From contig NZ_CP020919.1 of the NCBI RefSeq assembly GCF_003076475.1, positions 992,001-1,056,000 on the forward strand: DNA of 64,000 nucleotides. Reading direction: 5' to 3'. This stretch comes from Flavobacterium kingsejongi. Its GTDB lineage: Bacteria; Bacteroidota; Bacteroidia; Flavobacteriales; Flavobacteriaceae. A program made the position numbers and the translations under genes. Shown here in pieces: positions 1 to 9,132 of this stretch; within the stretch, counting starts at the first letter, position 1; each line of letters starts with the position of its first letter. The notes beneath the pieces were generated by a model that was given only the letters and a program-made list of their open reading frames with translations, had not been told where the DNA came from and ran no database searches.

Positions 1-39
1 AAATTCACGCAACAGCTGAATAATGATACCCCAACCTAA
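1..39 (+). CDS. Possible 3' end of an upstream gene (partial)
   Basis: From base 1 a frame reads 12 sense codons (KFTQQLNNDTPT) and stops with TAA at 37-39. A gene entering from the left edge could end here, but a 12-codon tail cannot be assigned to a family and may be chance. The following ~100 bases up to the peptidase start are AT-rich and hold no clear terminator. Confidence 0.2.
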   Translation, partial: KFTQQLNNDTPT

Positions 40-142
40 GGGTTTTATAGCGAGATAAATGGATTGCTGCGTATATTTAATCTTTTATTTTTTACTTTAG
101 TAGTCTCAATCACTGCTTCAAAACAACTTAAACAGTACAGCT

Positions 143-1780
143 ATGTATACTTTACTTAAAAAAAGATATATCCTCCCGGCGCTGGCGAGTGGTTTCCTAT
201 TTGTAGGTGTCAGCTTCAAAGATGATTTTTTTGAAATTGCAAAACAGGTGGAAATCTTTACAACCCTGTTCAAAACCGTCAATATGAATTATGTGGACGA
301 AACCAATCCCGGGGAGCTGATGGACAAAGCCATCAAAAGCATGCTGGCCGACCTGGATCCCTATACTGTTTATTTTAATGAGCAGGATGTCCTTAAATTC
401 AAAATCAACAATACCGGAGAGTACACCGGCATTGGTGCTATTGTGAACCGCAAAGACGGAAGGCTCATCATCAAGGAACCATATAAAGGCTATCCTGCCG
501 ATAAAGCTGGATTAAAAGCCGGAGATGAAATAATCCAGATTGGCGATGTAAGCCTGATTGACTTTAAGGAAGATGCGTCCCAATTGATGAATGGTGCCAA
601 AAACACCAAAATAAATATCAAATATAAACGCCAGGGAAAAACATACGATGCCCAGATCGTATTGGATGAAGTGGATGTAAAAGCAGTGCCTTTCTTTGCT
701 ATGGTAGATGATAAAACCGGTTATATTGTACTTACCCAGTTTACTACCAAAGCCTCCCAACAGACAAAAGAAGCCCTCGAAAAATTAAAATCCCAGGGCG
801 CAGAGCGTATCATTCTTGATCTTCGTGGCAATCCCGGAGGGCTATTGGGTGAAGCGGTGGAGATCTGCAACCTTTTTGTTCCGAAAAATGAAACAATTGT
901 GACCACAAAATCGCATATTGAAAAAAACAACAATACCTACAAGACGTTAAAAAATCCAGTGGATTTAGATATTCCATTAGCGATTTTAGTGGATGGCCGG
1001 AGTGCCTCTGCTTCTGAAATTGTCGCCGGTGCTTTACAGGATCTGGACAGGGCCGTAATTATCGGGAGCCGCAGTTATGGAAAAGGGCTGGTACAACGCC
1101 CGATTGACCTTACCTATGGCACACAGCTAAAAGTAACCATTTCCCGTTATTATACCCCATCGGGAAGATGCATCCAGGCTTTGGATTATGCCCACAAAGA
1201 TAAAGATGGAAAAGCCATCCGTACCGATGCCAAAAATTACAATGCCTTCAAGACCCGTAAAGGAAGAAGTGTATTTGATGGTGGAGGCATCCAGCCGGAT
1301 ATTGAACTGGCCGGATCTAAATTCAGCCCGATTACAGAAGCTTTAGTAAAAAACGATGGCATCTTTAACTACGCTACTGTATATTACTTTAAACACGCGG
1401 ATATGGGCGAAAAACTCCCTGTACTTACCGATGCCGACTACGAAGATTTCAGAAAATACCTGAAAACCGAAAATTTCTCCTATGATACGGAAACCGAAAA
1501 GGCATTAAAAACCACACTGGAGGCGGCTAAAAAGGAAAAAATAGACCAATCGATTACAATACAATACGAACAGCTACTAACCGCTTTAAAGAAAACCGAA
1601 GATGCGGAACTGACGAAGAACAAAGCGGAAATTAAAGAATTGCTGCTGGATGAAATCATCAAAAGGTACCAATACAAAGAAGGGCTTTACCACTATTACA
1701 CTCAAAATAACGCCGAAATCAAGGAAGCACTCAACGTGCTGAAAAATCCAACACAGTACAACACCATACTTAAAAAATAA
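143..1780 (+). CDS. S41 family C-terminal processing peptidase
   Basis: Serine protease of the Prc/CtpA family, which trims or degrades exported proteins on the periplasmic side of the inner membrane. Residues ~1-24 form a positively charged, hydrophobic signal or anchor. A PDZ domain lies at roughly 95-175 (EYTGIGAIV ... GLKAGDEIIQIGDV). The protease core contains the family signature GRSASASEIVAGAL followed by SYGKGLVQ; by alignment with E. coli Prc, Ser289 and Lys314 should be the catalytic dyad (25 residues apart, as in Prc). A helical C-terminal tail follows the core. 545 aa is normal for Bacteroidota members. The ATG at 143 is the first Met in frame and gives a sensible signal sequence. 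The stop codon overlaps the next start (TAATG), so it is probably co-translated with the two OmpA-like genes, which suggests a cell-envelope role. Confidence 0.93.
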   Translation: MYTLLKKRYILPALASGFLFVGVSFKDDFFEIAKQVEIFTTLFKTVNMNYVDETNPGELMDKAIKSMLADLDPYTVYFNEQDVLKFKINNTGEYTGIGAIVNRKDGRLIIKEPYKGYPADKAGLKAGDEIIQIGDVSLIDFKEDASQLMNGAKNTKINIKYKRQGKTYDAQIVLDEVDVKAVPFFAMVDDKTGYIVLTQFTTKASQQTKEALEKLKSQGAERIILDLRGNPGGLLGEAVEICNLFVPKNETIVTTKSHIEKNNNTYKTLKNPVDLDIPLAILVDGRSASASEIVAGALQDLDRAVIIGSRSYGKGLVQRPIDLTYGTQLKVTISRYYTPSGRCIQALDYAHKDKDGKAIRTDAKNYNAFKTRKGRSVFDGGGIQPDIELAGSKFSPITEALVKNDGIFNYATVYYFKHADMGEKLPVLTDADYEDFRKYLKTENFSYDTETEKALKTTLEAAKKEKIDQSITIQYEQLLTALKKTEDAELTKNKAEIKELLLDEIIKRYQYKEGLYHYYTQNNAEIKEALNVLKNPTQYNTILKK

Positions 1781-2604
1781 TGATACGCTTTTTTACTTTC
1801 CTTTTCTTACTTTCTTTTGGCTGTTTGCACGCCCAGGAGCAGGTAGTACATTCCGTATATTTCGAATTTGACAAATTCAACCTGGATGCCAAACAGGCTG
1901 AAAGTGTTGTGGGTTTTATCAAAGCCACAGATTCGACCCGTATCGAATCCATCAGTATTTACGGCTATTGCGATGATCGTGGAAAGGATGCTTACAATTT
2001 CAAGTTGTCAAATAATCGCGCTACTACCATTCAAAATAAGCTTATCGAAAACGGCATTAAAAATAAAATCATCGTTACTATCGAAGGTAAAGGCCGTGTG
2101 CTCATTGATGATGATATTGTCGAAAACCTTCCGGAAGTACGTTCCAAAAACCGTCGGGTAGATGTTGTAATCAACTTCAAGGAACTGCCTAAAGAAGTGA
2201 TTGTAGAAGGCAATGGAATTTACAATACCCTGAGCAAGGACCTCAAAGTGGGCGACCGCATTTTCCTGAATGACCTCCTTTTTGCACGGGGCAGCAGCAA
2301 ACTGACCATCACGACTAAAAATGAACTGGATAAAGTCGCCCGGTTGCTGCACAAGTATAAAAATTATGAATTTGAAATTCAGGGCCATGTATGCTGTACC
2401 CCTCCTTATCAAAGGGAAGCCATCGATATGGATACCAAAAAAAGACAACTTTCTTCCAACCGTGCCGAAAATGTCTATAAATATTTTATCCTGAAAAGAA
2501 TCGCCAAAAACCGTATGAAGTTCAAAGGCTATGGCACCACGCAACCCTTAGGAAAAGAAAGCGAATACGACCGAAGGGTCGAACTGGTAATTACCAAAAT
2601 ATAA
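1780..2604 (+). CDS. OmpA-family protein with two OmpA-like domains (copy 1)
   Basis: Exported envelope protein, 274 aa, with a signal peptide ending near CLHAQ (residues 1-18). Two OmpA-C-like peptidoglycan-binding units are visible. The first starts at VYFEFDKFNL and carries GYCDDRG...LSNNRA. The second starts at LLFARGSSKLT and carries GHVCC...LSSNRAENVYKYF, then RMKFKGYGTTQPL and RRVELVITK. OmpA-like domains bind the diaminopimelate of peptidoglycan; the usual GHTD is replaced here by GHVCC, so binding by the second unit is uncertain. There is no beta-barrel, so it is probably periplasmic. Its ATG overlaps the stop of the S41 peptidase gene and a paralogue follows after one base; the three genes look like one operon. 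No specific partner can be named. Confidence 0.85.
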   Translation: MIRFFTFLFLLSFGCLHAQEQVVHSVYFEFDKFNLDAKQAESVVGFIKATDSTRIESISIYGYCDDRGKDAYNFKLSNNRATTIQNKLIENGIKNKIIVTIEGKGRVLIDDDIVENLPEVRSKNRRVDVVINFKELPKEVIVEGNGIYNTLSKDLKVGDRIFLNDLLFARGSSKLTITTKNELDKVARLLHKYKNYEFEIQGHVCCTPPYQREAIDMDTKKRQLSSNRAENVYKYFILKRIAKNRMKFKGYGTTQPLGKESEYDRRVELVITKI

Positions 2605-2605
2605 T

Positions 2606-3472
2606 ATGCTTCAAAAAGGATTGCCTTTTCTTTTTTTACTTTTCCAGGCATTGGCCAATGGACAGCAGCTTCCTGAAAAACTGACCCTTTATTTTGACTA
2701 CGACAGTTTCCAACTGAGTCCGGCAGAACACAATAAACTCACACCCTATCTCGCGAAACAGGATTCGATTGCGAACCTTTTTATACTGGCTTATTGTGAT
2801 GATCGTGGAAGTCTCGATTACAACATCGGCCTTTCCCAGAGAAGAGCCGAAAATGTAGCGGGTTTATTCACTTTGAATCTTCTGAAACAAGCGCAAGGAA
2901 AAGGCGAAATAGCTACGGCCGATCATACGAAAATACAAATCGAAAATAACAGGCGTCGTAACCGAAGGGCAGACATGGTGATTCAATGGAAGACCTATCC
3001 CAAAGTACTTACACCTGTCTTTCCTGAAAATCCTGCATTAGAGCCTGAAATCATCGTCGCTCCCAAAACAATACAACCGGAATACACCACACTTTCAGCG
3101 ACTTTAAAACCTGGAGATCGTATCCTTATGAAAGGTTTGGCATTTAAGGGGGGAAGAAGTATTGTACTTAAAAAATCAGAGAAAGAGCTGGACAAGATTG
3201 CTACATTTTTCATAGCAAATCCACAGCTTCATTTTGAAATCCAGGGTCATGTTTGTTGCATTGATGCTGCTACCCGGGATGCCTATGACGAAGATACGTT
3301 AAAACAAAATCTCTCGGAAGCCCGGGCATTGATGGTATACAATTACCTGCTTTCCAAAGGGATTGCCAAAGAAAGAATGCAATACAAAGGTTATGGCAGA
3401 CAATTCCCGCTTCGACAAGGAAGGGAGCAACAAAATAAAAGAGTAGAAATCTTAATTACAAAATCGGACTAA
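2606..3472 (+). CDS. OmpA-family protein with two OmpA-like domains (copy 2)
   Basis: Paralogue of the preceding gene, 288 aa, same architecture. A signal peptide runs to about ANGQQ. The first OmpA-like unit has LYFDYDSFQLSPAE and AYCDDRGSLDYN; a linker rich in Pro/Thr follows; the second unit has LAFKGGRSIVLKKSEKELDK, GHVCC, LSEARALMVYNYL and RMQYKGYGRQFPLR. The GHVCC cysteine pair is shared with copy 1, so it predates the duplication and is probably meaningful. The gene starts one base after the upstream stop and ends exactly where the convergent acetyltransferase gene ends (no spacer), so no room exists for an independent terminator. Confidence 0.85.
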   Translation: MLQKGLPFLFLLFQALANGQQLPEKLTLYFDYDSFQLSPAEHNKLTPYLAKQDSIANLFILAYCDDRGSLDYNIGLSQRRAENVAGLFTLNLLKQAQGKGEIATADHTKIQIENNRRRNRRADMVIQWKTYPKVLTPVFPENPALEPEIIVAPKTIQPEYTTLSATLKPGDRILMKGLAFKGGRSIVLKKSEKELDKIATFFIANPQLHFEIQGHVCCIDAATRDAYDEDTLKQNLSEARALMVYNYLLSKGIAKERMQYKGYGRQFPLRQGREQQNKRVEILITKSD

Positions 3473-3919
3473 TTAACGCTTCACCATCTCGATATGAGGA
3501 ATATCATCTTCCAGGTACATTTCGCTGGTAGCGGTAAAACCAAGGCTTTCATAAAATTTTTGCAGGTACAATTGTGCTGAAATCGTAATGGTCGTTTGCA
3601 GGAAACGCTCAGCTACAGCAGCTATCGCTTTTTCCATTAGTACCCGACCCAGTTTTTGGTCTCTTGCCGTTTGCTTTACAATTACCCGACCGATGGAAGC
3701 GGTTTCATACGGGAATCCTTTGTCAAAAATACGGGCATAGGCCACTACTTTTCCTTCGAATTCGCCAAATACATGTACGGCCTGCACATCTCTACCGTCC
3801 ACATCCTGATAAACGCAGTTTTGCTCTACGACAAAGACTTCACTACGAAGCCGTAGTATTTCGTATAGTTCAGTGGCAGAAAGTGTCTCAAAAGGCTTTA
3901 TTTTCCAAGTTAGGGTCAT
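3473..3919 (-). CDS. ElaA-type GNAT family N-acetyltransferase
   Basis: Small soluble acetyl-CoA-dependent acyltransferase, 148 aa, the usual ElaA length. It opens with WKIKPFETLSATELYEILRLRSEVFVVEQNC, typical of ElaA, and has the predicted acetyl-CoA-binding segment IGRVIVKQTARDQKLGRVLM and the C-terminal FYESLGFTATSEMYLEDDIPHIEM. The natural substrate of ElaA proteins is not established. The gene is convergent with the OmpA pair and their stop codons abut (3472/3473). It lies 67 bp downstream of the DUF4837 gene in the same direction and may be co-transcribed with it. Confidence 0.88.
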   Translation of the reverse strand: MTLTWKIKPFETLSATELYEILRLRSEVFVVEQNCVYQDVDGRDVQAVHVFGEFEGKVVAYARIFDKGFPYETASIGRVIVKQTARDQKLGRVLMEKAIAAVAERFLQTTITISAQLYLQKFYESLGFTATSEMYLEDDIPHIEMVKR

Positions 3920-3986
3920 GGGTAATTCATTTAAGGTTTATGCAATTCCAAATATATCGATATCACACTGCAACATCCTATTGTTT

Positions 3987-4958
3987 TTAAAAAAACTTAA
4001 CAGATTTCACAATGGATTCCAGTTCATACATAATATCACGGTTGGGGATGGACGGCGCATACGCAAATCCTTCAATCACCAATATGCGTTTGTTTTTTTC
4101 ATCAATAATCGTATAATTCTGAAAGGAACCTGACATAAAATCATTCTTCATTTCCCAGCGCCCTTTGGTTTCAAAAGCTTTGCGCCCTTCCAGTTTTATC
4201 TGTTGGATGTAAGGCGAATAGGATTCTTCGGAAATCATATAAGTGCCCGCCTGCGTACCATGAACATAGAGATTACCAATAGAATCCCTGTTTTTCACAA
4301 TATGCTGTATGACATTCTGGTCTTTTAAAATGGAACTCATCGGAACCTGGTAAATCAGGATGCTGGCATTTCCACTTGGGATTTCTTTTTTCAGCCAGAT
4401 GAAATGGTCGTTGGTAACCGCATACGTATAAGCCGACGGTATTTTTAAGGATACCCGAAACCGCTCAATGATTTTTTTGCAATCGAGTGCCGCCACAGCA
4501 CTGCGCTTCTGGCATTCCAGAATTTCACCCTGTTTGAGCCTCTTGATTATGGTATCTGATTTTTTCTCGATCAGCGAAATCAGTTCGGGGATATTTTTTC
4601 CGGTAATATGGATTACGGTCTGGTTTTTCGCAAACTCATCCTCCTTAATGCTGAATGCATTGGCATTCGCTTTTTTAATGATTACGATATTGCGGTTGTG
4701 GCAGAAAAAATCAGTGGTAGCTTTCGTAGTACACTGGTTGATGGTAAAAAGCGGTTCTTCCTGAAACAAGCCTTCAATTGGGGAGGCCAATTTCTTCCGG
4801 ATACTATCACCTACTTCACCATTCCATAGTGGGTCATCAATGACGATGGTCACATCATTGATATCACCTGTGGATTCCTGGCCGGCATCGTCTTTTTGAT
4901 GATTGTGGCAACTGGCCATGGTCATTGCAAAAAAGACTACTAGCGTAAAATATTTCAT
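3987..4958 (-). CDS. DUF4837 family lipoprotein
   Basis: Predicted lipoprotein of unknown function, conserved in Flavobacteriia. I place the start at the ATG at 4958, not at an upstream Met at 5045, because the product then begins MKYFTLVVFFAMTMASC, a textbook lipoprotein signal with the lipobox MASC and Cys17 as the lipidated residue. The longer reading would run through the terminator hairpin of the neighbouring transglycosylase gene. The mature protein (323 aa in total) has no recognised catalytic motif. DUF4837 is my family assignment from overall pattern, for example VIDDPLWNGEVGDSIRKKL and the C-terminal YELESIVKSVKF. It lies just downstream of the transglycosylase on the same strand, with a terminator between. 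Confidence 0.75.
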   Translation of the reverse strand: MKYFTLVVFFAMTMASCHNHQKDDAGQESTGDINDVTIVIDDPLWNGEVGDSIRKKLASPIEGLFQEEPLFTINQCTTKATTDFFCHNRNIVIIKKANANAFSIKEDEFAKNQTVIHITGKNIPELISLIEKKSDTIIKRLKQGEILECQKRSAVAALDCKKIIERFRVSLKIPSAYTYAVTNDHFIWLKKEIPSGNASILIYQVPMSSILKDQNVIQHIVKNRDSIGNLYVHGTQAGTYMISEESYSPYIQQIKLEGRKAFETKGRWEMKNDFMSGSFQNYTIIDEKNKRILVIEGFAYAPSIPNRDIMYELESIVKSVKFF

Positions 4959-5006
4959 GGGGGCACTATTTTTTTCGGAATGCAAAACTACAGCAATTGC
5001 GTAAAA

Positions 5007-5042
5007 ATAAAAATCCCGGCGAGTGTAAAACCTGCCGGGATT
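5007..5042 (-). terminator. Rho-independent terminator of the LysM transglycosylase gene
   Basis: On the minus strand AATCCCGGC and GCCGGGATT form a perfect 9-bp stem around a 13-base loop, followed by TTTATTTTT. It lies about 30 bases past the transglycosylase stop codon and separates that gene from the DUF4837 gene. Confidence 0.8.
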
Positions 5043-5068
5043 CATATAATCAATCGAAATTCAACGTA

Positions 5069-7117
5069 TTATCCGTTAATTTTCAGTTTCATTCCAGGTT
5101 TGATACTTTCCCCACTAATACCGTTCCACTTTTTAATATCCGTGATAGAAACTCCAGGATATTTTTTAGAAATCGTATAAAGTGAGTCCCCTTTCTTCAC
5201 CGTGTAAAACTGTTCTTTCTCTGGTGTAAACTCTTTTTTAGTGCTTTTAACCGTTTTAGTTTCTTTTACATCAACGGAAGCTACAACATCATTAGTAATG
5301 ATTTTCAGCTTGTTGCCTACTTTCACAGTATTGTCTTCCATGTCGTTCCATTTTCTAAGATCGTCAATGGTTACATTATATTTCTGTGCGATTTTACCAA
5401 GGTTATCACCTGCTTTTACTACATAATCAGTAGCTGTTGCCAGGTCAATCTCTTTATCAATGATCAGTCCTTCTTTGGCATCGCCATCGTTCTGTGCAAT
5501 CGCTTCATTATCCACTACTGTTTTAAGTTTTTTGCCCAAAGGTGCAGTGTCTGTTTTCAGGTTGTTCCATTTTTTAAGGTCTTCAACGCTTACTCCGAAT
5601 TTCTGTGCGATTTTATTCAGGTTATCCCCGTTTTGTACCACATATATATCCGATGTTTTCTCGATTTCCTTTTTAAGGATCAAACCTTCTTTTGCTTTTG
5701 TTTTTTCTACTTTCGGTTCCGCTACAGCTACTGCGGTTTCAATTTCCACTGCATTGATCTGCTGTACAATTTTCAGCTTTCTGCCCAAAGGCACATTATT
5801 GCTGCGCAATTTGTTCCAGCTTTTCACCTGTGCCAGACTTACACCATAACGGCTTGCAATCTGACCCAGTGTATCGCCACGCTTTACCGTATGGAATTTT
5901 GTTTTTGTTTTCGCCACATTCGTACTGGCTACAGCACGGGAAGAATCAGCAGGAGCAGAAGTACTTCTGGAAGCATAAGCGCTTTCATATGGTCTTTCTC
6001 TCTTATTATCTTCTGATTGGATGTAAGCATAAATCTTATCTTCATTTGACGTAAACAAACCAATCTTATCTACCGGAAGCCTAAGGTAATGGTTGGTTGC
6101 ATTTTCAAAAGGAATCACATCCAGTTTATAACCCGGATTCATGAATTGCAATTGTGCAACCGGTACATCCAATAATTGGGATACTTGCTTGAATGTCATT
6201 TTCTTTTTTACCATAATCGTATCAGTTGCCAAATAAGCCACAGGTGCTTTTTTAGGATTGATACCGTGTTCTTTATGGTATTCGTAAATGTACATCGTTG
6301 CTAAGAAAGCCGGAAGGTATCCCTGGGTTTCTTTTGGAAGGTTTTTACGGATGTTCCAGTAATTCTTTTGCCCGTTTGAACGGCGAATTGCTTTGGTAAC
6401 ATTCCCAGGCCCTGCGTTATATGATGCCAGTACCAAATCCCAGTCTCCAAACATATTGTACAGCCCGGATAGGTATTGACAGGCAGCTTCTGTTGCTTTC
6501 AATGGATCACTTCTTTCGTCTACATAGGAAGTAACATCAAGGTTGTATTGTTTTCCGGTAGCATACATAAATTGCCATAATCCCGCTGCTCCTACTCTTG
6601 ATTTTGCTCTTGGATTCAAGGCCGATTCAATAATCGCCAGGTATTTAATCTCCAACGGTACGTTATACTTGGCTAAAGCCGTTTCAAACATTGGGAAATA
6701 AAACTCTGAAACCGCCATCAAACGCTCGTATGAACGTTTTCTGTTTTTCAGGAAGGATTTTATTACGTTTTCCAGTCCCTGGTTGTATTCAATATTGAAA
6801 GGTGATTTTGCGTCCATAGCCGCAAGCCGTTCTTTCAACAGGTCCGTGGACAAATCATAATCTACTTTCTCATCGGGATTGATTTTTGAAATATCCGAAA
6901 ACATCTCATCCGAAAGCTCCGTATTCGCTAACTCACTCATCCACAAGCTGTCCAAACAAGCTGCTTCTTCATGGTGTACAAACGTTAATTTCAAAGAATC
7001 TAATGTGGATAATCTCGGCTGAGCAGCCATCAGCAGGTCCTGCTCGGTACTTTCCTGAGCCAGCACAACCGGTGCCGCAAAGAGAAGTAACAGAGGCAAA
7101 AATGTTCTTTTATTCAT
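5069..7117 (-). CDS. LysM-containing lytic transglycosylase (MltD-like)
   Basis: Peptidoglycan-cleaving enzyme that makes 1,6-anhydromuropeptides in the periplasm. The signal peptide ends near PVVLAQ (residues 1-21). The SLT catalytic domain spans about 140-270: IIESALNPRAKS places the catalytic glutamate at Glu164, and GAAGLWQFMYATG and ASYNAGPGNV are the other family signatures. Four LysM peptidoglycan-binding modules follow at about 408-450, 491-533, 564-607 and 637-680, each with GD(T/N/S)L and a closing G.KLK. Linkers are rich in Lys, Thr and Ala. At 682 aa it is longer than E. coli MltD (two to three LysM). The intergenic region up to pgk (7118-7328) is strongly AT-rich and presumably holds its promoter, but I see no convincing box. 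Confidence 0.92.
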   Translation of the reverse strand: MNKRTFLPLLLLFAAPVVLAQESTEQDLLMAAQPRLSTLDSLKLTFVHHEEAACLDSLWMSELANTELSDEMFSDISKINPDEKVDYDLSTDLLKERLAAMDAKSPFNIEYNQGLENVIKSFLKNRKRSYERLMAVSEFYFPMFETALAKYNVPLEIKYLAIIESALNPRAKSRVGAAGLWQFMYATGKQYNLDVTSYVDERSDPLKATEAACQYLSGLYNMFGDWDLVLASYNAGPGNVTKAIRRSNGQKNYWNIRKNLPKETQGYLPAFLATMYIYEYHKEHGINPKKAPVAYLATDTIMVKKKMTFKQVSQLLDVPVAQLQFMNPGYKLDVIPFENATNHYLRLPVDKIGLFTSNEDKIYAYIQSEDNKRERPYESAYASRSTSAPADSSRAVASTNVAKTKTKFHTVKRGDTLGQIASRYGVSLAQVKSWNKLRSNNVPLGRKLKIVQQINAVEIETAVAVAEPKVEKTKAKEGLILKKEIEKTSDIYVVQNGDNLNKIAQKFGVSVEDLKKWNNLKTDTAPLGKKLKTVVDNEAIAQNDGDAKEGLIIDKEIDLATATDYVVKAGDNLGKIAQKYNVTIDDLRKWNDMEDNTVKVGNKLKIITNDVVASVDVKETKTVKSTKKEFTPEKEQFYTVKKGDSLYTISKKYPGVSITDIKKWNGISGESIKPGMKLKING

Positions 7118-7328
7118 CTTTAATTTGAGTTTTATTTTTCTTAAGTTTTATGGATACACCATAATAATTCATTTTCCTTTTCATACGTATTGTCTAAAAC
7201 TATTTGTCTTTTTGGGAACAAAAACTGAGTAACAGATTAGATTTCAAATCATTAAATAAACAATTTTGAAACACAAACATAAACAGTTATAACTAAAAAA
7301 ATAAACTTTTATTGTTAATTGTGATTCG

Positions 7329-8516
7329 TTAGTCGAGAATTGCGGCAATTCCGGGTAGTGTTTTACCTTCGAGCATTTCAAGCATAGCACCGCCTCCCGT
7401 AGAGACATAACTCATTTTTTCTTCGAGTCCAAATTGTTTTACAGCCGCTACAGAGTCTCCTCCACCAACCAGTGAAAACGCTCCTTTTTCGGTTGCTTCT
7501 GCTATAAAATTACCCAATGCAATCGTTCCTTTTGCGAAATTTTCCATTTCGAAAACGCCTAATGGGCCATTCCAAAGGATTGTTTTGGATTCCAATATTA
7601 TTTTTTTAAACTGCTCCAGGGATTTTGGTCCTGCATCCAGTCCTTGCCATCCGTCCGGAATTTTAGTTACGTCCACTACCTGCGTTGCAGCATCATTGCT
7701 GAAATTATCTGCAGCAATTACATCTACCGGTAAATGGATCTGTACGTTTTTTTGTTTGGCCAAGGCCAATATTTCCAAAGCCAGTTCCTGTTTGTCATCC
7801 TCACAGATGGAATCCCCGATCTTACCGCCTTGCGCTTTGATGAAGGTAAATGTCATTCCACCACCGATAATCAGATGGTCTACTTTATCTAAGATATTTT
7901 CAATCACGGTAATTTTAGAGGAAACTTTAGATCCTCCTAAAACTGCTGTTACTGGTTTGGCACTGCTTTTCAATACTTTATCAAGGCTTTCAATTTCTTT
8001 GGCCAATAAAAGACCAAATGCTTTATGTTCCGGGAAGAATTGTGCAATGATAGTAGTGGAAGCGTGTGCACGGTGTGCTGTTCCAAAAGCATCATTTACA
8101 TAAATATCGCCCAGGGAAGCCAGTTCTTTTGCATAAGCAGTATCTCCCGCTTCTTCTTCGCCGTAGAAACGCAGGTTTTCCAATAGCAATACTTCACCCG
8201 GTTTCAGGTCTGCAGCCGCTTTTTGTGCTACTTCGCCTCTGCTGTCTGCTACAAATTTTACAGTCACACCAAGTACTTCAGAAGCTTTGGCTACGATATG
8301 TTCCAGCGAATATTTAGCTTCTTTTCCTTTTGGCCTTCCCAGGTGGGACATCAGGATTACACTTCCACCCTGCTTCAGGATGGCATCGATCGTAGGTTTT
8401 GCCGCTTCGATTCGCGTAGCATCTGTTACTTTAAAATGATCATCCAAAGGCACATTAAAATCTACCCTAACCAATGCTTTTTTATCCTTGAAATCGAAAT
8501 CCTGTAAAGTTTTCAT
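7329..8516 (-). CDS. pgk: Phosphoglycerate kinase
   Basis: Cytosolic glycolytic enzyme transferring the acyl phosphate of 1,3-bisphosphoglycerate to ADP. 395 aa, normal length. Substrate-site motifs [11 protein letters not shown] and SHLGRPKG lie in the N-terminal lobe; [18 protein letters not shown] and [10 protein letters not shown] mark the nucleotide lobe. No truncation or missing motif. It has its own promoter-like sequence about 40 bases upstream and is separated from folB by a strong bidirectional terminator, so it is probably transcribed alone. Confidence 0.97.
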   Translation of the reverse strand: MKTLQDFDFKDKKALVRVDFNVPLDDHFKVTDATRIEAAKPTIDAILKQGGSVILMSHLGRPKGKEAKYSLEHIVAKASEVLGVTVKFVADSRGEVAQKAAADLKPGEVLLLENLRFYGEEEAGDTAYAKELASLGDIYVNDAFGTAHRAHASTTIIAQFFPEHKAFGLLLAKEIESLDKVLKSSAKPVTAVLGGSKVSSKITVIENILDKVDHLIIGGGMTFTFIKAQGGKIGDSICEDDKQELALEILALAKQKNVQIHLPVDVIAADNFSNDAATQVVDVTKIPDGWQGLDAGPKSLEQFKKIILESKTILWNGPLGVFEMENFAKGTIALGNFIAEATEKGAFSLVGGGDSVAAVKQFGLEEKMSYVSTGGGAMLEMLEGKTLPGIAAILD

Positions 8517-8552
8517 AGTTGTGACTTTTATTTATTTAAAATTTGTGACCGA

Positions 8553-8588
8553 CAAATATAACTTTTTCCATCAAAAAAATATCTCAAA
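8553..8588 (-). promoter_or_regulatory. Promoter-like sequence upstream of pgk
   Basis: Minus-strand TATATTTG (8560-8553) matches the Bacteroidota -7 consensus TAnnTTTG exactly and sits 36 bases before the pgk ATG. A TTTTTG at about 8590-8585 could be the -33 element; the ~24-base spacing is slightly long. A second TTTG at 8575 is too close to serve. Confidence 0.5.
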
Positions 8589-8690
8589 AAGCTATTAATG
8601 AATTGTTACGATCCTACGAAAACGTTTTCTTTTTCGCATGTTCCCTGCTTTTATCTCCATTTCAAATCCTGAACTCCGGCCAGCGGATGT

Positions 8691-8732
8691 AAAAAACGCT
8701 GTACAAGTGTGGCACTTACTACAGCGTTTTTT
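8691..8732. terminator. Bidirectional terminator between folB and pgk
   Basis: AAAAAACGCTGTA (8691-8703) pairs with TACAGCGTTTTTT (8720-8732); the loop itself can pair further (CAAGTG/CACTT). T-runs flank the stem on both strands. On the minus strand it lies 20 bases after the folB stop, so it would end transcripts coming from the sprF-like/folB region. Confidence 0.8.
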
Positions 8733-8750
8733 ACAGTTTCCCAAAATGCA

Positions 8751-9110
8751 TCAGGAACGGTATTCTTCCAGTTGCACGGTAACGGATTCCACATCACCAC
8801 CAATAGGTGGATTGAGTTTCGAAACCCCGAGGATGATGGTCGAAACGGAGGGAATCTCCCTGAAAATGCGTTGTACGATACGATGTGCGACGTGCTCCAG
8901 CAATTTGGAACGGATCGCCATCTCTTCCTTGACTATTCGGTTCAGTTGCACATAGTCTACGGTATCATGCAATTCGTCTGTTTCCATAGATTTGCGCATG
9001 TCTGTTTTGATCTCCAGATCGACAGCATAATCCGAGCCGATTTTGCTTTCTTCTACCAGGCATCCGTGGTAGGAAAAAGTACGTATATTTTTTAGCTTAA
9101 TAATTCCCAT
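8751..9110 (-). CDS. folB: Dihydroneopterin aldolase
   Basis: Folate pathway enzyme converting 7,8-dihydroneopterin to 6-hydroxymethyl-7,8-dihydropterin and glycolaldehyde in the cytosol. 119 aa, family length. It shows the FolB pattern: N-terminal IKLKNIRTFSYHGCLVEESKIG (Tyr and Glu of the active site), VDYVQLNRIVKEEM in the middle, LLEHVAHRIVQRIF, and the C-terminal VSKLNPPIGG with the conserved lysine. The start is 22 bases downstream of the PorP/SprF-like stop with no terminator between, so the two may share a transcript although their functions are unrelated. Confidence 0.93.
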   Translation of the reverse strand: MGIIKLKNIRTFSYHGCLVEESKIGSDYAVDLEIKTDMRKSMETDELHDTVDYVQLNRIVKEEMAIRSKLLEHVAHRIVQRIFREIPSVSTIILGVSKLNPPIGGDVESVTVQLEEYRS

Positions 9111-9132
9111 ATCACAAAGATATCAGGAAAAA

